A DNA stretch of 64,000 bases from Acidobacteriota bacterium. Its GTDB lineage: Bacteria; Acidobacteriota; Blastocatellia; Pyrinomonadales; Pyrinomonadaceae. Positions 34,074-43,083 of the stretch are shown in pieces. Under the pieces are notes generated by a model. That model ran no database searches, was not told where the DNA came from, and saw only the letters and a list, made by a program, of their open reading frames with translations. A program made the translations under genes and the position numbers. The stretch spans positions 806,001 through 870,000 of the forward strand of contig JADJBB010000025.1 of the NCBI GenBank assembly GCA_016703965.1, written 5' to 3'. The stretch's first letter is position 1. Each line of letters begins with the position of its first letter.

Positions 34074-34307
34074 TTACTTTGGATTTCGAAATATCGAATT
34101 TCCGGAGAATATCAGGAGAAGAACAACAAAGCCTTGGAGTATAGTTCCGATATAAAAGACTATCGGATGTGCCGCTAACATCATTCCATCGGAACTGCTG
34201 CCGTACAGCCTGCCGTCCTTAATTTCAAATACGAGCATTGCCGCCAGCAGCGAACCTAGTATAAGGGCGATGACTCCGATCCAACGTTTGTTAGTTCCAG
34301 CGGCCAT
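34074..34307 (-). CDS. Small two-helix membrane protein between pheS and pheT
   Basis: 77 residues: hydrophobic segments at about 9-26 and 47-68 with a short polar loop (EIKDGRLYGSSSDG). Not recognised. It lies 26 bases after pheS and 5 before pheT in one operon. The tight spacing argues for a real gene. Confidence 0.65.
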   Translation of the reverse strand: MAAGTNKRWIGVIALILGSLLAAMLVFEIKDGRLYGSSSDGMMLAAHPIVFYIGTILQGFVVLLLIFSGNSIFRNPK

Positions 34308-34333
34308 GGCATTTATCGCTCAGAAAAGCTCTC

Positions 34334-35425
34334 TTACTTAAACTGCTCCAAAAACCTCACATCGTTGTCGAATATCAACCGAATGTCGTCAAGCGAATAC
34401 ATCAACGCACACATCCGTTCAAGTCCAAATCCAAACGCAAAGCCGGAATAGACCGTGGGATCTACTCCGCATTCACGTAGAACATTAGGATGGACCATTC
34501 CCGAACCGCCAAGTTCGATCCAGCCTGAGCCTTTGCAGGGGCGGCAGCGTTCGCCTTCGAAAACGCCTGTACCGTGGCATTTAAAGCACGAGAAATCGAA
34601 CTCGGCACTGGGCTCAGTGAATGGAAAGTACGACGGGCGAAAACGCGTGATAGTATCCTCGCCAAACAGACGTTTGAGCCATTCGGTTACCGTTCCCTTC
34701 AGATGGGCCATTGTGATGCCTTTATCGACGCAGAGGCCTTCGATCTGGTGGAACATCGGCACGTGCGTCATATCGGGTGTATCACGGCGGAAAACCTTGC
34801 CCGGTGCGATGATCCTGATCGGAACACCGCGGCGTTCCATAGCCCGGATCTGAACCGTCGAAGTCTGCGAGCGGAGAGCAAAACCTTGAGTCGTATAGAA
34901 CGTATCTTGCGATTCCCTCGCCGGATGATCTTCCGAGATATTCAGCGCGTCAAAATTGTAATAATCGGTCTCAATCTCACGATCATCCTCGATCGCGTAG
35001 CCCATCGAAACGAAGATATCCTCGATCCTTTGACGAAGTATCGTGATCAGGTGCAAATGCCCTGTTTTCGGCCGTCTGCCGGGCAGTGTAACGTCGAGTC
35101 GCTCTCGCTCGATCTTGGCATTAGAAATGTACTCGTTGAGGCTGAATTCGGTCGCTTCGATCGATGCCGCGATCTCTTTTTCGACTGACTGGACCAGCTG
35201 CCCGAACGCACCACGTTCCTCGGCGGGTAAGCGGCCGATAAGTTTCATCGTTTCCGCGATCGCCGATTTTTTTCCGGTGTGACGAACCTTTAGCTCGCTG
35301 ACCTCACGCCGTTTCGCCTCAACCTCATCGAGCGCAAGGCCATCAAGCGAAAGCTGCGCGTAAGGTGCAAAATTTCGAGCGAAAGCGGCACGAACCGATT
35401 CAACCCTTTCTCGTTCTTCAGACAT
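34334..35425 (-). CDS. pheS: Phenylalanine-tRNA ligase alpha subunit
   Basis: 363 residues. N-terminal coiled coil to about 90, then the class II core: LPGRRPKTGHLHLI, PARESQDTFY, LRSQTSTVQIRAM (motif 2 region), GKVFRRDTPDMTHVPMFHQIEGL, and C-terminal FAFGFGLERMCALMY (motif 3). The SCFKCHGTG...CRPCKGSGW segment keeps four Cys in CxxC pairs, a form found in many PheS. It catalyses the adenylation and transfer steps with PheT. It leads the pheS-orf-pheT-zapB-zapA operon, divergent from tdh. Confidence 0.95.
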   Translation of the reverse strand: MSEERERVESVRAAFARNFAPYAQLSLDGLALDEVEAKRREVSELKVRHTGKKSAIAETMKLIGRLPAEERGAFGQLVQSVEKEIAASIEATEFSLNEYISNAKIERERLDVTLPGRRPKTGHLHLITILRQRIEDIFVSMGYAIEDDREIETDYYNFDALNISEDHPARESQDTFYTTQGFALRSQTSTVQIRAMERRGVPIRIIAPGKVFRRDTPDMTHVPMFHQIEGLCVDKGITMAHLKGTVTEWLKRLFGEDTITRFRPSYFPFTEPSAEFDFSCFKCHGTGVFEGERCRPCKGSGWIELGGSGMVHPNVLRECGVDPTVYSGFAFGFGLERMCALMYSLDDIRLIFDNDVRFLEQFK

Positions 35426-35620
35426 AGATTCTCAGTTAGCTTCGAAAGCTCAGACCGAAGTCTACAATTTTAGCAGTACATCGGATTTACGTAAAATTTA
35501 CCGTTTCGCTTTCCTCATCCGCGACAGTTCTCCTCGAATCCGACACCGTCTTTCGTCTTCCTGCTCCCGGTGATATCATTGTATTTGCAGACGTTATCTA
35601 GTCATTAGGAGTGTCGCAAA

Positions 35621-36652
35621 ATGAAAGCGATCGTAAAAAGTAAAGCTGAAGTTGGGCTCTGGTTAGAAGACGTTTCGGAACCCACGATCGGTATAAATGA
35701 CGTGTTGATCCGCATAAAACGCACAGGCATCTGCGGAACCGATCTTCATATATACAATTGGGATGCATGGGCGCAAAGTACTATCAAGGTTCCTACGATC
35801 CTGGGCCACGAACTCGTAGGTGAGATCGTTGAGATCGGCTCAAACGTAAATGATTTTTATGTCGGCGATATTGTCAGCGTCGAGGGGCATCTCGTTTGCG
35901 GACGCTGCCGGAACTGTCTCGCCGGGCGTCGCTATAAATGCGCTAATACGCTCGGTTTCGGTGTTAATACAGATGGCGGTTTTGCGGAATATATCGCGGT
36001 TCCGATGACCAATATTTGGAAGCATAGCCCGAATGTGAACCTTAACGTCGCCGCAATATTCGATCCTTTTGGAAATGCCGTTCATACAGCTCTCGCCTTC
36101 GAAGTATTTGGCGAAGACGTCTTGATTACTGGTGCCGGTCCGATCGGTATTATGGCAGCAGCCGTAGCCAAACACGCCGGTGCTCGGCACGTGGTGATCA
36201 CCGACGTAAACCCCAACCGACTCGAACTCGCGAAGAAGTTCGATGTGACAATGGCGGTCGACGTTCGCGAAAAATCCATTGCCGATGTTCAGAAAGAACT
36301 CGGAATGAAAGAAGGCTTCGATGTCGGCATGGAGATGTCTGGAAATCCGACTGCTTTTCGCGATATGCTCGCGAATATGACGCACGGCGGTAACATCGCG
36401 TTTCTGGGAATACCTTCTGACGAATTCTCGATCAACTGGAAAACCGTGATCTTCAACATGCTCACTATTAAGGGCATTTACGGCCGCCAGATGTACGAAA
36501 CCTGGTACCAAATGAGTGTTCTGCTCGAATCCGGTTTGGACATCGAACCCGTGATCACGCACCGCTATTCGTACAAGGAATTTCAAAAGGCCTTTGAGGT
36601 TATGCGGGACGGAAATAGCGGCAAGGTTGTACTCGATTGGAGCGAGATGTAA
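35621..36652 (+). CDS. tdh: L-threonine 3-dehydrogenase
   Basis: 343 residues. Zinc-dependent medium-chain dehydrogenase that oxidises threonine to 2-amino-3-ketobutyrate with NAD. Seen: catalytic zinc site GICGTDLHIYNWD and GHELVGEIVEIG, structural zinc CGRCRNCLAGRRYKC, Rossmann GAGPIGIMAAAVAKHAG, and the family-specific DPFGNAVHTAL. AGGAG precedes the ATG by nine bases. kbl starts five bases after the stop, so the pair forms the threonine-to-glycine pathway. Confidence 0.95.
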   Translation: MKAIVKSKAEVGLWLEDVSEPTIGINDVLIRIKRTGICGTDLHIYNWDAWAQSTIKVPTILGHELVGEIVEIGSNVNDFYVGDIVSVEGHLVCGRCRNCLAGRRYKCANTLGFGVNTDGGFAEYIAVPMTNIWKHSPNVNLNVAAIFDPFGNAVHTALAFEVFGEDVLITGAGPIGIMAAAVAKHAGARHVVITDVNPNRLELAKKFDVTMAVDVREKSIADVQKELGMKEGFDVGMEMSGNPTAFRDMLANMTHGGNIAFLGIPSDEFSINWKTVIFNMLTIKGIYGRQMYETWYQMSVLLESGLDIEPVITHRYSYKEFQKAFEVMRDGNSGKVVLDWSEM

Positions 36653-36657
36653 ACGTT

Positions 36658-37842
36658 ATGTACGGAAAATTTCAAACTTATCTGCAGAATACACTGGACG
36701 AGATCCGTCAGGCAGGTCTATTCAAATCAGAACGCGTGATCGAGAGCCCGCAGGAAGCGCATATCGAGGTTTCGGGCGGCCGCAGCGTGCTGAATATGTG
36801 TGCCAATAACTATCTCGGGTTGTCTGATCACCCGTTGATCGTAGACGCTGCGAAAAAAGGGCTTGAGGAATGGGGTTTTGGCCTTTCGTCGGTTCGATTC
36901 ATATGCGGAACCCAAACTATCCATAAGCAACTTGAGGCAAAGATCAGTGAGTTTCTGGGCACTGAGGATACGATCCTATATACGTCTTGCTTTGATGCGA
37001 ACGGTGGGCTCTTCGAAACTGTTTTGGGCGAAGATGATGCCGTGATCTCCGACGAACTCAATCACGCGAGCGTTATCGACGGTATCCGTTTGAGCAAGGC
37101 TCAGCGATTCCGCTACAAGAACGGTGACATGGTGGATCTCGAATCTCAGCTTCAGGCAGCGAGTTCCGCGAGATTTAAGATGATTGCGACTGATGGCATC
37201 TTTTCGATGGATGGATTTATCGCGAAACTGCCTGAGATCTGTGATCTCGCCGACAAATACGAAGCCCTCGTCATGATCGATGATTCGCATGCGGTCGGTT
37301 TCATGGGGGAAAAAGGGCGCGGCGTGCACGAGCATCATAATGTGATGCACCGCGTAGACGTAATCACCGGAACCATTGGCAAAGCTCTCGGCGGAGCCAG
37401 CGGCGGTTATACCAGCGGTAAAAAGGAGATCATCGATCTACTTCGTCAACGCTCGCGGCCGTATCTGTTCTCAAATTCAGTTGCCCCACCGATCGTGACG
37501 GCGGCGATCGCGGCGATCGATATGCTCTCGGCATCGACGGAACTGCGGGATCGCCTCATGGCAAACACCCAATATTTCCGTAATAAGCTTTCGTCGATCG
37601 GTCTTGAGATCGTCCCGGGCGAACATCCGATCGTGCCGATAATGTTCGGTGACGCTGTGCTCGCCACGAAAATGGCGGAAGCAATGCTTGCGAGAGGCGT
37701 CTATGTAATTGCATTTTCATTTCCAGTAGTACCGAAAGGTAAGGCTCGCATCCGGACGCAGGTATCAGCCGCTCATAGCCGCGAGGATCTGGATTTCGCG
37801 GTTGAAATGTTTGCGGAAGCGAAGGCAGAATTGGGAATATAA
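36658..37842 (+). CDS. kbl: Glycine C-acetyltransferase (2-amino-3-ketobutyrate CoA ligase)
   Basis: 394 residues from ATG 36658; seven more in-frame codons upstream overlap tdh and are unlikely. PLP enzyme of the alpha-oxoamine synthase family that splits 2-amino-3-ketobutyrate with CoA into glycine and acetyl-CoA. Seen: NMCANNYLGLSDHP, ELNHASVIDGIRLS, MIDDSHAVGFMG, and the PLP lysine in ITGTIGKALGGASGG. Ends in a terminator. Part of the tdh-kbl operon. Confidence 0.95.
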   Translation: MYGKFQTYLQNTLDEIRQAGLFKSERVIESPQEAHIEVSGGRSVLNMCANNYLGLSDHPLIVDAAKKGLEEWGFGLSSVRFICGTQTIHKQLEAKISEFLGTEDTILYTSCFDANGGLFETVLGEDDAVISDELNHASVIDGIRLSKAQRFRYKNGDMVDLESQLQAASSARFKMIATDGIFSMDGFIAKLPEICDLADKYEALVMIDDSHAVGFMGEKGRGVHEHHNVMHRVDVITGTIGKALGGASGGYTSGKKEIIDLLRQRSRPYLFSNSVAPPIVTAAIAAIDMLSASTELRDRLMANTQYFRNKLSSIGLEIVPGEHPIVPIMFGDAVLATKMAEAMLARGVYVIAFSFPVVPKGKARIRTQVSAAHSREDLDFAVEMFAEAKAELGI

Positions 37843-37876
37843 AAAGCATGAGACTTCATACGAAGCCTCATGCTTT
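37843..37876 (+). terminator. Terminator after tdh-kbl
   Basis: AAAGCATGAG pairs with CTCATGCTTT directly after the kbl stop; the stem starts in the A run and ends in the T run, so it may also serve the convergent DUF3303 gene. Confidence 0.8.
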
Positions 37877-37902
37877 AGACTATATCTCACTGTCCGGAAC
37901 GC

Positions 37903-38175
37903 TTACGATCGAGAGGAAAATGCAGATCTCATTTCAGCCGAGGTAACTACAGGCATTATTTCAAAATCCATCAGATCTTCCCACTCGGCTATCCAAGCAT
38001 CAAACAGCTGTATATCATCGGTTTCCATTAGCTGAAAACAGCGATAATAGCTCGTTTCGATCCAACTATCTACGTAGCGCAACCCGTCCGGCATCATCCG
38101 GCCTTTCTCTGCAAACCGTTCATAAACGGCTCCCGCATCGCGGTTCTTGAAATGTTCAATCACCATGAAAAGCAT
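37903..38175 (-). CDS. DUF3303 family protein
   Basis: 90 residues. The sequence start MLFMVIEHFKN, later RMMPDGLRYVDSWI and CFQLMETDDIQLFDAWIAEW, fits DUF3303, a small ferredoxin-like (dimeric alpha/beta barrel) family of unknown role. It follows rplT by 12 bases and probably is the last gene of the thrS-infC-rpmI-rplT transcript. Confidence 0.8.
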   Translation of the reverse strand: MLFMVIEHFKNRDAGAVYERFAEKGRMMPDGLRYVDSWIETSYYRCFQLMETDDIQLFDAWIAEWEDLMDFEIMPVVTSAEMRSAFSSRS

Positions 38176-38187
38176 CGAATCTGCTAG

Positions 38188-38562
38188 TTAGGCTGCCGCT
38201 TGATGTTTACCGATGGCGTCTTTAGCCTGTCCAACGATCGTTGCGAAAGCGTCAGGCTGTTTGACCGCGAGATCGGCGAGTACCTTACGATCGAGATCGA
38301 TCTCGGCAAGGTTCAGGCCGTGGATGAACTGCGAATACTTGATATCGTTCAGACGGCACGCCGCATTGATGCGGACGATCCAAAGTTTACGAAAATCACG
38401 CTTTTTCAGCTTTCTGCCCGTATAGGCAAAATTTAATGCGCGTTCGACCGACTCTTTGGCCGAGCGATACAGTTTCGACTTCGTTCCACGAAAACCTTTG
38501 GCTAAGGCTAATATTTTTTTGCGCTTCTCGAGGCGCTTATTTCCACGTTTTGCTCTTGGCAT
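38188..38562 (-). CDS. rplT: 50S ribosomal protein L20
   Basis: 124 residues, standard length. Seen: MPRAKRG, RKKILALAKGFRGTKSKLYR, AYTGRKLKKRDFRKLWI, INAACR, SQFIHGL and DRKVLADLA. L20 binds 23S rRNA early in assembly and in other bacteria represses this operon. An inverted repeat lies between it and rpmI. Confidence 0.97.
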   Translation of the reverse strand: MPRAKRGNKRLEKRKKILALAKGFRGTKSKLYRSAKESVERALNFAYTGRKLKKRDFRKLWIVRINAACRLNDIKYSQFIHGLNLAEIDLDRKVLADLAVKQPDAFATIVGQAKDAIGKHQAAA

Positions 38563-38594
38563 TTCTTCACTCCTACTCTACAAATCCTGTAAAC

Positions 38595-38649
38595 AGTTGG
38601 CATCGGGGGATGGCGAATGACTGCCTCCTCCATGCTGCCACTGCCAACT
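38595..38649 (-). promoter_or_regulatory. Hairpin spanning the rpmI stop and the rpmI-rplT spacer
   Basis: AGTTGGCA (38595-38602) is complementary to TGCCAACT (38642-38649), which overlaps the rpmI stop. It could couple or control L20 translation; L20 autoregulation is known elsewhere but this structure is only seen here. Confidence 0.35.
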
Positions 38650-38851
38650 AGTCGCGGCCGTATGGCAGCATCTTCTCGACGCGTTTCTGATCACCTTCTG
38701 ACACCAATACATCGATGTCGAGATTACGTTTACGTTTTGCCGTTTTCTTGGTCAAAATGTGTCGAGCATGGCTGTGGCCGCGCTTGAATTTACCCGACGC
38801 TGTCGAGCGAAAACGCTTTGCCGCGCCTTTGTGTGTTTTTAGTTTTGGCAT
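38648..38851 (-). CDS. rpmI: 50S ribosomal protein L35
   Basis: 67 residues, normal size. Seen: MPKLKTHKGAAKRFR and SHARHILTKKTAKRKRNL. Member of the conserved infC-rpmI-rplT set, AGGAGA before the start. Confidence 0.97.
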   Translation of the reverse strand: MPKLKTHKGAAKRFRSTASGKFKRGHSHARHILTKKTAKRKRNLDIDVLVSEGDQKRVEKMLPYGRD

Positions 38852-38898
38852 TACCTTTCTCCTGTTAATCCCTTTCTTGCACTACTCACCTGCAGTGC

Positions 38899-39591
38899 TT
38901 AAAATATTTCGTCGTCGTCCTTTGGCTCCGGTTTCGGTGCCTTCACCTTTTGCTCTTTCGGTGCCTTCTTAATCTTTGGTGCGACATCATCAGCTTCTAT
39001 CGAATCGGTCGTAGAAACTTTCTTGGCATCAGCAACCTTTGCCTTTTTCGGGTTAAAGATGGTGAACATCTGGTAACCTTCCATCTTTGGAAAAACTTCG
39101 ACGTCCGCTAATTCCGCAAGATCCAAAGTCAATTTCTTCAGGATCTTTGCCCCGAGTTCCCGGTGCGTCATTTCGCGGCCGCGAAAGGCGATCGCGGCCC
39201 TAACCTTGTCACCCTCGCCGAGCCACTGCTTGGCGTGTTCCATGCGATAGTTGTAATCGTGATCGTCCGTCCCCGGCCGAAACTTGATCTCCTTGACCTG
39301 TACGGTGACCTGTTTCTTTTTCGCTTCGTGGGCACGCTTCTTTTGTTCGTAAAGAAACTTACCGTAATCAATGAGTTTGCAAACGGGCGGCTTTCCGTTC
39401 GGAGCGATCTCGACGAGGTCGATGCCCCGATTTCTCGCTTCCTGGATCGCATCGCGCGTGTCCATCACACCCAAGGTTTCGCCGTCCTCAGTAACAACTC
39501 GTACTGACGGGACTCTGATACGTTCGTTCGTGCGATGAAGCGGCTCACGAAAACGCGGCTTAAATCTATTTCCACCAAATCTTCTAGCGAT
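38899..39591 (-). CDS. infC: Translation initiation factor IF-3, probable AUC start
   Basis: 230 residues if read from ATC at 39591: AGGAGG, five bases, ATC, then an in-frame IF-3 N-domain (RTNERIRVPSVRVV, GETLGVMDTRDAI, VEIAPNGKPPVCKLIDYGK) and C-domain (IKFRPGTDDHDYNYR, AIAFRGREMTH). No ATG or GTG lies at a sensible place: frames opening later would lack the N-domain start. Rare AUU/AUC starts are the known basis of IF-3 autoregulation, because IF-3 rejects non-AUG initiation. A Lys/Pro-rich C-terminal tail of about 45 residues is extra. Follows thrS by 27 bases. Confidence 0.93.
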   Translation of the reverse strand: MARRFGGNRFKPRFREPLHRTNERIRVPSVRVVTEDGETLGVMDTRDAIQEARNRGIDLVEIAPNGKPPVCKLIDYGKFLYEQKKRAHEAKKKQVTVQVKEIKFRPGTDDHDYNYRMEHAKQWLGEGDKVRAAIAFRGREMTHRELGAKILKKLTLDLAELADVEVFPKMEGYQMFTIFNPKKAKVADAKKVSTTDSIEADDVAPKIKKAPKEQKVKAPKPEPKDDDEIF

Positions 39592-39602
39592 AGTTGCCTC
39601 CT
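39592..39602 (-). promoter_or_regulatory. Perfect Shine-Dalgarno AGGAGG deciding the infC start
   Basis: On the minus strand AGGAGG ends five bases before the ATC codon. The best ribosome site in this operon sits in front of the worst start codon, as expected for IF-3 self-control. Confidence 0.8.
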
Positions 39603-39618
39603 AAGTTTATTAGCGATC

Positions 39619-41572
39619 TTAGAGACTACGCTGCAATTTCTGCTGCGTGATCATCCCTTTGAACTCTTCCAACGACATCGCACCGATGTCTCCCTGCTTA
39701 CGTTCGCGAACAGCGACCTTATTGCTTTCTAATTCCTGATCACCGAGGATCAGCATGTACGGAACTTTCTGCATCTGAGCATCTCGAATTTTCGCACCGA
39801 TCTTATCAGATCTCGTGTTAGATTCTACGCGAAAACCGGCATTTCTCAATTCCGCAGCAACGCTGTCCGCATAATCGTTGATGCGATCCGTTATCGGCAA
39901 CACTGCAACCTGCACCGGAGCAAGCCACAACGGGAATGCTCCAGCATAATGCTCTATCAAAACCCCGAAGAACCGCTCGATCGAACCGAACAAAGCCCGG
40001 TGGATCATATAAGGACGATGCTTGAGATTATCATCGCCGGTGTATTCAAGCTCGAATCGCTCCGGCAGATTGAAATCAAGTTGGATCGTGCCTAACTGCC
40101 AAACACGACCGATTGCATCTTCGATCTTGATATCGATCTTCGGGCCATAAAACGCCGCTTCGCCCTCGATGCTCGTATGAGATGTTCCGCTCGTCGAGAG
40201 CACTGGCGAGCTGTTTCTCAGCCGCTGCCCAGTCTTCGTCGGAACCAAGATAGCCTTTGTTCTCGGCACCGCCACGAACTGAAAGTTCAAATCGAACCTT
40301 ATCAAATCCGTACGTCTCAAAAACCTTGATCGCAAAATCCAAACAATCTGCAACCTCAGTGTGAACCTGGTCAGGCCGTACGAAAAGATGTGCGTCATCG
40401 ACCGAAAATCCGCGAACACGCATCAATCCGTGAAGCGTTCCGGAAAGCTCGGCACGATAAACCGTTCCCATTTCCGAATAACGCTGCGGGAGATCGCGAT
40501 ACGAACGCGGGCTAGATTTGTAGATACCGATGTGGAACGGGCAATTCATCGGCTTGAGCCGATATTCCTCATCCTCGATGCTAGTTGGAGCATACATCGA
40601 ATCGGAATAATTGCCTTCGTGCCCACTTGTCACCCAAAGCTGACGCTTAGCAATGTGCGGAGTGAAAACGAAGCTGTAACCTCGCTTCTCAAGTTCTTCC
40701 TTGAGCAAACGCTCCATCTCGTTGCGAATAATTCCGCCTTTTGGATGCCAAAGGATCAAACCCTGGCCGTAATCGTCTGAGATCGAGAAGAGGTCGAGTT
40801 CGCGGCCGAGCTTGCGATGGTCGCGTTTCTCTGCCTCTTCACGCTGCTTCATCCAGGCATCGAGTTCGTCCTGGGTCGCGAATGCAGTGCCGTAAATTCG
40901 CTGCATCTGATCGCGTTCCGCATCGCCCTTCCAATACGCTCCGGAAATCGCCAAAAGCTTAAAGGCTTTCAACTTACCTGTATGTTGAACGTGAGGTCCT
41001 AAACAAAAATCTATGAATGGCGAACCATCGATATGATATATCGTAGCGGAGCCGTCGACTTTCTCATCGATAAGCTCGCATTTAAGCGGCTCTTCGCGGC
41101 CCTTGAAAAGTTCAAGGATCGCAGATTTCACAACAACCTCACGACGATAGCGTAGATCGCCCTTTGCCATCTGCTTCATCTTTTTCTCGATGACCGGCAG
41201 ATCGTCTTCGGTTAGATTTCGCGGAGCGATGATGTCGTAATAGAAACCGTAACGCGGATCCTCCATTAGAGCCGGGCCAACGCCGAGCTTGGTTCCTGGA
41301 AACAGATCAAGTATCGCCGCCGCAAGCAAGTGGGCGGTCGAGTGACGGATAACCTCGAGGCCATCGCGTGAATCGCTCGTTATCGCCTCGATGAAAAGAA
41401 CCTCGTCAGTCTCTGTCAGTTCCCGATTGAGATCGACTTCTTCCCCATTGACCTTGGCGGCAAGCGATTTCTTTAGTACGTCGCGGTCGAATGCTTTTAT
41501 AGCATCCAGAACAGTCGCCGGACTTGGGATCAACTTCTGATCGTTTCCGAATTTTACGTTTAATTCGCTCAT
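39619..41572 (-). CDS. thrS: Threonine-tRNA ligase (one frameshift in this sequence)
   Basis: About 650 residues in two frames. The first frame (41572 to about 40172) holds TGS, the editing domain (HSTAHLLAAAI) and motifs 1-2 of the core (VTSGHEGNYSDSMY, MNCPFHIGIYKS, EMGTVYRAELSG). The second (from about 40170) resumes at EGEAAFYGPKIDIKIED and continues through motif 3 (HRPYMIHRALFGSIERFFG) and the anticodon-binding domain. Skipping one C at 40171 joins the frames as SYE-IEGEAAFYGP, the expected family sequence. As thrS is normally essential and single, a consensus error is likelier than loss. First gene of thrS-infC-rpmI-rplT. Confidence 0.92.
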
Positions 41573-41849
41573 TGTTTTGTAAATAGTTAATTGACGGTCG
41601 TGAATAAAATTGCTCTATCAACGCCCATACAAATCAGTAACAACGACAATTTGCTTGCCGCTCTTACCTTTTCCTATTTACTGATAACGATTTACTCGTT
41701 CGTCCTACTACTAAATAGATTTGATCCGATAAGAGCGACTTTGCTTTGCAGGATCCGAAGAAACTGCGATTGTCACGCCATTAGAAGCGTGTCGTAGTAG
41801 TTATAAAAACAGCAAAGTTCTTAATTAGCATCTTATCGAAAAATATAAA
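41573..41849. other. Leader region of thrS, between thrS and tRNA-Val
   Basis: AT-rich, about 280 bases; should hold the promoter and leader of the thrS operon. No T-box or clear attenuator seen. Confidence 0.35.
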
Positions 41850-41925
41850 TGGTAGTCTCTAGCAGACTCGAACTGCTGACCCCTACCTTGTCAAGGTAAT
41901 GCTCTACCAACTGAGCTAAGAGACT
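41850..41925 (-). tRNA. tRNA-Val (anticodon GAC)
   Basis: Read on the minus strand: acceptor AGTCTCT/AGAGACT, D-arm TAGCTCAGTTGGTAGAGCA, anticodon stem TTACC/GGTAG with loop TTGACAA (anticodon GAC, reads GTC), T-arm with CAGTTCGAGTCTG, encoded CCA. Confidence 0.95.
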
Positions 41926-42014
41926 ACACCTCGCGGTTTCTTACGAAAAGCGAACCTAAAGAATGCCAAAGACGTTCAAATGTGTCAAGTGTGAACGGCT
42001 TAGGCGAAGACACT

Positions 42015-42974
42015 TTACGCAACTCCGCTACAAAAGCGATGCATACCGATCGCCACAAGCTTCGTCGTCCGATCATCGACATCGTATATCGGATTGACCT
42101 CGCTAAACTCTATGATCTTAGTATTGGCGAGCGAAGCGGCATATTTGACCAGCTGAATAAATTCTCCGGCTCGAAGACCTAGTGGCGACGGAGCGGATGT
42201 CCCCGGCGCGTCAGCCATTCGAACGACATCCATGTCAAAACCGAAAAAAGTATTCAAACTTGAGCTGTGGCCGATGAATTTCGCACGGATCTGTTCTTTT
42301 AATTCGAGATCAGCCTCGGCACGTGAACGCAGGACCTCAAGACTGATCCTGTGGACGCCAAGGTCACGGATGTATTCGTAGTAAACGGGCGATGTCAGGT
42401 GCGTTTGATATCCCGCCTCATAAAAATAAGTTGGTTTGAGATGCCCTTCATCAAGAAGCTGCCTAAATTGCGTCCCATTATTTCTCTCGTTCGCGATCCT
42501 GACATCTAGATGGGCATCAATATTAACTCCGATCCACCATTCCGGGCCAAAAACTTCGGCCATTGCAACTCCGTCCGGATAAGAAATATCGTTGCCGCCG
42601 CCGAGTACGATCAACCTTTTCCCGTCCCGAAGGATCTGAGCAACAATTTCTTTTTGCGTGAAATGGGTATCTTCTAAGGAAGGTCTTATCTTCACATTAC
42701 CCAGATCAAAGATCTTTTTCTTTATGTTGAAAGGCGTGAGCCTATAAAATTGCGTACGGATCGCATCCGGTGCGGCAGCAGCACCAACCCGCCCGCCGTT
42801 TCGCCGAACGCCTTCATCCTGAGGGCAGCCGAGGATCACGATATCGGCCGCTCCGTAATGATGCGGTTCGCTTTGAACGACCTCTCCCAACCGGGGATCG
42901 TTCTTATCTCCTTTGTGAAAAAACACGTTCTCAGATGGCCGCGTTGTCAGGTCAAATATATCGCTCATAACCAT
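42015..42974 (-). CDS. Arginase-family formimidoylglutamase-like protein
   Basis: 319 residues. The ureohydrolase fold hydrolyses guanidino or formimino groups with two Mn ions; HutG cleaves formiminoglutamate to glutamate and formamide, a fit with the hut genes at 50-56 kb. Seen: GVRRNGGRVGAAAAPDAIR (substrate-side loop), VLGGGNDISYP, NIDAHLDVR (153-157) and FGFDMDVVRMAD. The first Mn ligand, normally His in GGGHD, is Asn128 here. Such changes occur in some formimidoylglutamase-like branches and may alter metal use. No neighbours from the pathway are adjacent. Confidence 0.8.
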   Translation of the reverse strand: MVMSDIFDLTTRPSENVFFHKGDKNDPRLGEVVQSEPHHYGAADIVILGCPQDEGVRRNGGRVGAAAAPDAIRTQFYRLTPFNIKKKIFDLGNVKIRPSLEDTHFTQKEIVAQILRDGKRLIVLGGGNDISYPDGVAMAEVFGPEWWIGVNIDAHLDVRIANERNNGTQFRQLLDEGHLKPTYFYEAGYQTHLTSPVYYEYIRDLGVHRISLEVLRSRAEADLELKEQIRAKFIGHSSSLNTFFGFDMDVVRMADAPGTSAPSPLGLRAGEFIQLVKYAASLANTKIIEFSEVNPIYDVDDRTTKLVAIGMHRFCSGVA

Positions 42975-43083
42975 ATCTTATACCTAAAAAAGCCCGTATG
43001 AAAGCAATTGCTCGCACGTTGAAATAACGGCTGAAATGCAATACCTTACTTATATTCGAACCATCGGCAACTGAGGTAACAAT

